Assembly (NCBI GenBank): GCA_041660045.1
Contig: JBAZXA010000002.1
Span: forward strand, 124,001 to 188,000
Length of the DNA stretch: 64,000 nt
Origin: WM-3-3 sp041660045
GTDB taxonomy: Bacteria; Pseudomonadota; Gammaproteobacteria; Methylococcales; Methylomonadaceae
Reading direction: 5' to 3'
Positions within the stretch are counted from its first letter, which is position 1. Each line of letters opens with the position of its first letter. The notes below the pieces were generated by a model. It was given only the letters and a program-made list of their open reading frames with translations. It searched no databases and was not told the DNA's origin. The position numbers were made by a program, and so were the translations under genes. Below are positions 61,013 to 64,000 of the stretch, piece by piece.

Positions 61013-61498
61013 TTGATTCAAATGTTGCTGATAATAACCGTCATAGTGGTTATTTATTATATGCTGCAAGGCATGCTTAAGGCATCATCTACTGCGTGGT
61101 TACGCAATACTAAGCACTGGGCTTTAGTTGCCGCTGTAGTACTGTTTGTCGTTTTACTGCTTACTGGCCGATTAAATGCCGTACTCGCTGTGACTGTTGC
61201 TGGAATTGCTACCGTTTTGAGGTTTTTGCCGCTACTGTTGCGTTATGCGCCTGTTTTGCAAAAGCTTTGGCCTAAGTTTTTCTCTCAACAGGAAAGCCAG
61301 CACACAGGACAAACATCGTCAAAAGCGATGTCAATCGCTGAAGCATATGATGTTTTAGGGCTTAAAGCCGATGCGTCGCAGCAAGATATCCTTCAGGCCC
61401 ATCGTAGATTGATACAAAAAATTCACCCTGACCGTGGAGGTTCAGATTATTTGGCAGCAAAAATAAATTTGGCAAAAAAAACGCTGTTAAAGAAGTAG
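61013..61498 (+). CDS. Membrane-anchored J-domain protein (Pam18-like)
   Basis: The 161-residue protein has two membrane helices near the N-terminus (about residues 3-17 and 35-65), a short linker, and a C-terminal partial J domain: AYDVLGLKADASQQDILQAHRRLIQKIHPDRGGSDYLAAKINLAKKTL. The HPD motif that stimulates Hsp70 ATPase is present. The layout matches type III J-proteins like mitochondrial Pam18/Tim14. TTG at 61013 is preferred over ATG 61022 because GGGAG lies six bases upstream of the TTG. The partner DnaK and its client are unknown. nlpD follows. Confidence 0.83.
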   Translation: MIQMLLIITVIVVIYYMLQGMLKASSTAWLRNTKHWALVAAVVLFVVLLLTGRLNAVLAVTVAGIATVLRFLPLLLRYAPVLQKLWPKFFSQQESQHTGQTSSKAMSIAEAYDVLGLKADASQQDILQAHRRLIQKIHPDRGGSDYLAAKINLAKKTLLKK

Positions 61499-61505
61499 CC
61501 TAATT

Positions 61506-62336
61506 ATGGATAGTTTAAATTTAATTTTAGTGTTTTTAGGTATTATGCTATTAGCTTCATGTACGCATGACAAAAACTATGCACCTGTGATGGCTCATAG
61601 CAAAGATAGCCCCGCTTTAGTGGAAACAGTACCCAGCGCACCGGTGCTGAAAAGTCCTCCGAATATTAAAGTAGCAAATAATACTAAAAATAATACGATA
61701 CCGGCCGAAACTAGATATTATGTGGTTAAAACCGGTGATACCTTATATTCACTAGGTCAGCGCACAGGACTTAGCGTTGAGAATCTTGTTAAATGGAATC
61801 AATTAAAGCCACCTTTTTATGTAAAGTTAAGGCAAAAATTAAAATTATTTGATCCAAAGTCTGCAGCTATAGGCGCTGAAAATAAAAAAAATCCTTTGCC
61901 TAACGTTAAAAATTTGGAAATTGTTGACAACAAAAGATCAACTATTTCAAATATTAATAAAAAAATGTTAAAGTTAAATTGGCAATGGCCGATAAAAGGC
62001 AAAGTGATTAAGAATTTCTCCCAATCAGGTAAAGGGATCGATATTAAGGGCAAACTTGGCCAGCAAGTTATGGCTGCTGAAGCCGGCAAAGTAGTCTATG
62101 GCGGAAAAGGCTTGATCGGTTATGGTAGTTTGGTCATTATTCAACACAACGAAGAGTATTTAAGTGCTTATGCCAACAACAGCACGTTGCTGATATCAGA
62201 AGGGCAGTCTATAGAAAAAGGCCAAGCGATTGCTGAAATAGGCAATGCTGGTGCAAAGCGGGCGACACTGCATTTTGAGATTAGAAAACACGGGAAATCG
62301 GTAAATCCACTTAAGTTTTTGCCAAAAAAACAATAA
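61506..62336 (+). CDS. nlpD: NlpD-type lipoprotein, LysM plus degenerate M23 domain
   Basis: This 276-residue lipoprotein has lipobox LASC (Cys19), a LysM domain (about residues 75-120, YYVVKTGDTLYSLGQRTGLSVENL) and a C-terminal LytM/M23 domain (165-272). M23 catalytic residues are mostly absent: the HxG-type His in SGKGIDIKG is missing, the AYAH His is Asn (SAYANNS), and only the second His of HxH remains (ATLHFEIR). That is the pattern of amidase activators such as E. coli NlpD/EnvC, which stimulate AmiC rather than cut. It precedes rpoS as in many gammaproteobacteria; rpoS promoters often lie inside nlpD. Confidence 0.9.
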   Translation: MDSLNLILVFLGIMLLASCTHDKNYAPVMAHSKDSPALVETVPSAPVLKSPPNIKVANNTKNNTIPAETRYYVVKTGDTLYSLGQRTGLSVENLVKWNQLKPPFYVKLRQKLKLFDPKSAAIGAENKKNPLPNVKNLEIVDNKRSTISNINKKMLKLNWQWPIKGKVIKNFSQSGKGIDIKGKLGQQVMAAEAGKVVYGGKGLIGYGSLVIIQHNEEYLSAYANNSTLLISEGQSIEKGQAIAEIGNAGAKRATLHFEIRKHGKSVNPLKFLPKKQ

Positions 62337-62378
62337 CGATAATACTTCTGTATATATAGCGTTAGCCTGGAGGTAACT

Positions 62379-63377
62379 ATGAAGGAAGAACTTGGAGCAA
62401 TGGACGAAGAGGTTTCAATTCCATTTGAGGATGAATTACCGTTAGTGGACGAGCTTGAAGCGATAGACGAAGTTTTGGATGAGGCTTTGGATGATGAGTC
62501 GCTTGATGAGGATGAAATTGCACCAGCGGAGTCTCGACACGATACGGGGTTTGACGCTACCAGGACTTATCTTAATGAGCTTGGAAGGTCTCAGCTACTC
62601 ACTGCTGATGAAGAAAAACTATATGGCCGGCGAGCCTTAAAAGGAGATGATCAAGCCCGCAATATCATGATTGAAAGTAATTTGCGTTTAGTGGTGAAGA
62701 TTTCTAGACGCTATCTGAATCGTGGTTTGCCGTTATTGGATTTAATTGAAGAAGGCAACTTAGGCTTAATCCGCGCCGTGGAAAAGTTTGATCCTGATCG
62801 TGGTTTTAGGTTTTCAACCTATGCGACTTGGTGGATTAGGCAGACGATTGAGCGCGCGATCATGAACCAGACCCGTACTATCCGTTTACCTATCCATATT
62901 GTCAAGGAGATGAATGTTTATTTGAAAGCGCAACGTCACTTAGCCCAAATTCTTGATTATGAACCCAGTGCAGAGGATATTGCTAAGCATTTGGATAAGC
63001 CTGTTTCAAAAGTTGAGAAAATGTTGAAACTTAATGAACGTGTGACTTCTGTGGATGTGCCTTTTGGCAAAGATATGGATAAGCCCATATTGGAATCCAT
63101 TTCTGATAGTGAGAGCTTATCACCTGGTGAGCAATTACAGGAAGAGGGAATACGCCATAATATAACGACTTGGGTATGCCAGCTCCCTGAAAAACAACGG
63201 GAAGTGATTTGTCGGCGTTATGGCTTGTGTGGCTATGATAACGGTACACTTGAGCAAGTGGCACAGGAACTTGGCGTCACCCGCGAGCGGGTTAGGCAAA
63301 TTCAAATGGACGCACTGAAGCGGCTAAGGGAAATTTTGGAAACTAGTGGCTATTCGTTTGAGGCGATTTTTAATTAA
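62379..63377 (+). CDS. rpoS: RNA polymerase sigma factor RpoS
   Basis: The 332-residue sigma-70 family protein has an acidic N-terminus. Region 2 follows, with NLRLVVKISRRYLNRGLPLLDLIEEGNLGLIRAVEKFDP and RFSTYATWWIRQTIERAI; then region 3 and region 4 with EVICRRYGL and VAQELGVTRERVRQIQMDALKRL. It is the stationary-phase/general stress sigma factor. A strong GGAGGT precedes ATG 62379. It lies after nlpD, supporting the call over RpoD or RpoH. It overlaps the convergent nitrilase-family gene by 8 bases. Confidence 0.97.
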   Translation: MKEELGAMDEEVSIPFEDELPLVDELEAIDEVLDEALDDESLDEDEIAPAESRHDTGFDATRTYLNELGRSQLLTADEEKLYGRRALKGDDQARNIMIESNLRLVVKISRRYLNRGLPLLDLIEEGNLGLIRAVEKFDPDRGFRFSTYATWWIRQTIERAIMNQTRTIRLPIHIVKEMNVYLKAQRHLAQILDYEPSAEDIAKHLDKPVSKVEKMLKLNERVTSVDVPFGKDMDKPILESISDSESLSPGEQLQEEGIRHNITTWVCQLPEKQREVICRRYGLCGYDNGTLEQVAQELGVTRERVRQIQMDALKRLREILETSGYSFEAIFN

Positions 63378-64000
63378 TAAGACGGCGTTGTAATGGCCAG
63401 TCGCGATAATTAAAAACCTGTCCTTCCTGGCGAACTTGTTCTATTTCACTTAGACAAATTTCTGCAATCACCCATTGCGTGGCGTTGAACTCGCCTATCG
63501 CTAGTACGCCATTATCGGGAAAGCCACGGTCTACCGGCGTATATATCGCTGCTGCGCCACAATTCTCATCAACAGCTTGGGACCATGGCGCTAGGCCAAC
63601 AGTAGGTGATTGTATCAGATAGCATTGGTTTTCTAAGGCTCTGGCTTGGCAACCAATTTTTACCCGGTGATAGCCGGCTAAGGTATCCGTACAACTTGGC
63701 ACTAGAATTAAATTAGCGCCCATTTCAACTTGTTTCCTGGCCAACATTGGAAATTCGCTGTCATAGCATACATTGATGGCAATTTTACCGAAATCAGTGT
63801 CGAAACATTTAAGTTCGTCACCAGCGGTAATTAACCAATGTTCATTTTCAAAACGGGTCATCATGATTTTATCTTGAAAATCAATTTGCCCATCAGGCCA
63901 AAATAAATAAGCCCGGTTACGGTATTCTGCCTTGCCAATCATGACGGGAAAAGTACCGGCTTGAATATAGCAGCCATATTTGCTGGCTAAGGATTGATAT
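63370..64000 (-). CDS. Partial carbon-nitrogen hydrolase (nitrilase superfamily)
   Basis: The frame runs from its stop at 63370 to the right edge with no start (209 residues visible), so the N-terminus is missing. The catalytic Lys (FQDKIMMTRFE) and nucleophile Cys (NVCYDSEFP) are present; the catalytic Glu would lie beyond the edge. Other family features are ANLILVPSCTDT and RVKIGCQARALENQCY. The substrate is unknown, probably an amide or nitrile; some relatives carry an N-terminal GNAT domain. It overlaps the end of rpoS by 8 bases on the opposite strand. Confidence 0.85.
   Translation of the reverse strand, partial: YQSLASKYGCYIQAGTFPVMIGKAEYRNRAYLFWPDGQIDFQDKIMMTRFENEHWLITAGDELKCFDTDFGKIAINVCYDSEFPMLARKQVEMGANLILVPSCTDTLAGYHRVKIGCQARALENQCYLIQSPTVGLAPWSQAVDENCGAAAIYTPVDRGFPDNGVLAIGEFNATQWVIAEICLSEIEQVRQEGQVFNYRDWPLQRRLIN

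Noticed and set aside
1..64000. CRISPR array, IS element, prophage, rRNA or defence system
   Set aside because: No regularly spaced repeats, transposase-like, integrase-like, phage-structural or known defence genes seen on either strand.

Overview
This window reads as a chromosome segment of a moderately AT-rich gammaproteobacterium. The blocks bamA-skp-fabZ-lpxA-rnhB, nlpD-rpoS, dksA-gluQRS, lpxK-Trm112-kdsB, alaC-hom-thrC, phoH-bcp-gcvR and epmB/efp/epmA all have gene orders familiar from that class. Assignment to a methanotroph-like order (Methylococcales) is only an impression from the style of the proteins; no methylotrophy marker lies here. I see no rRNA, tRNA, CRISPR array, insertion sequence or phage gene.

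Layout: (1) About 1-14.8 kb is a Wzx/Wzy-type polysaccharide locus. It runs on the minus strand: GT10-like fragment at the left edge, GT4, two hexapeptide acyltransferases, GT2, Wzx-like flippase, Wzy-like polymerase, GT4, a secreted beta-helix protein, a VanZ-like membrane protein and a WcaJ-type initiating phosphosugar transferase. A divergent manC supplies GDP-mannose. (2) 14.8-18.3 kb (minus) holds an unusual long triose-phosphate isomerase, a FliK-domain protein and an HDOD protein. (3) 18.4-28.3 kb (plus) holds housekeeping genes: prmB, aroC, an MFS transporter, exbB/exbD-like genes, lpxK, a Trm112 protein, kdsB, alaC, hom and thrC. (4) 28.4-43.8 kb is mixed. It contains a solute-binding protein with a C-terminal membrane anchor, recJ, a tightly overlapping minus-strand set (PpiC lipoprotein, BolA, YciI, YciB, small unknown), a DUF1244 protein overlapping a methyltransferase, several unknown membrane or secreted proteins, a TPR protein, a cNMP-binding protein, a FlgO-like lipoprotein and phoH-bcp-gcvR. 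(5) 43.9-64 kb holds a SPOR-domain protein, a 5'-nucleotidase, the EF-P modification cluster, bamA-skp-fabZ-lpxA-rnhB, acs, gluQRS-dksA, an aminotransferase, a rhodanese, a MobB-MoeA fusion, a Pam18-like J-protein, nlpD, rpoS and a nitrilase-superfamily gene cut by the right edge.

Functionally the window is dominated by the cell envelope: surface polysaccharide assembly, lipid A and Kdo synthesis, outer-membrane protein assembly, and peptidoglycan-associated SPOR and LysM/M23 proteins. The rest is amino-acid synthesis and stress or translation control (RpoS, DksA, EF-P).

No obviously new defence or mobile system is visible. The most unusual items are the long TIM with a ~70-residue insert and a Glu-to-Asp change beside the catalytic histidine, the FliK-domain/HDOD pair outside any flagellar operon, the beta-helix/VanZ overlap in the polysaccharide locus, a Cys-rich small membrane protein of unknown family, and a recurring pattern of inverted repeats that enclose or overlap stop codons.
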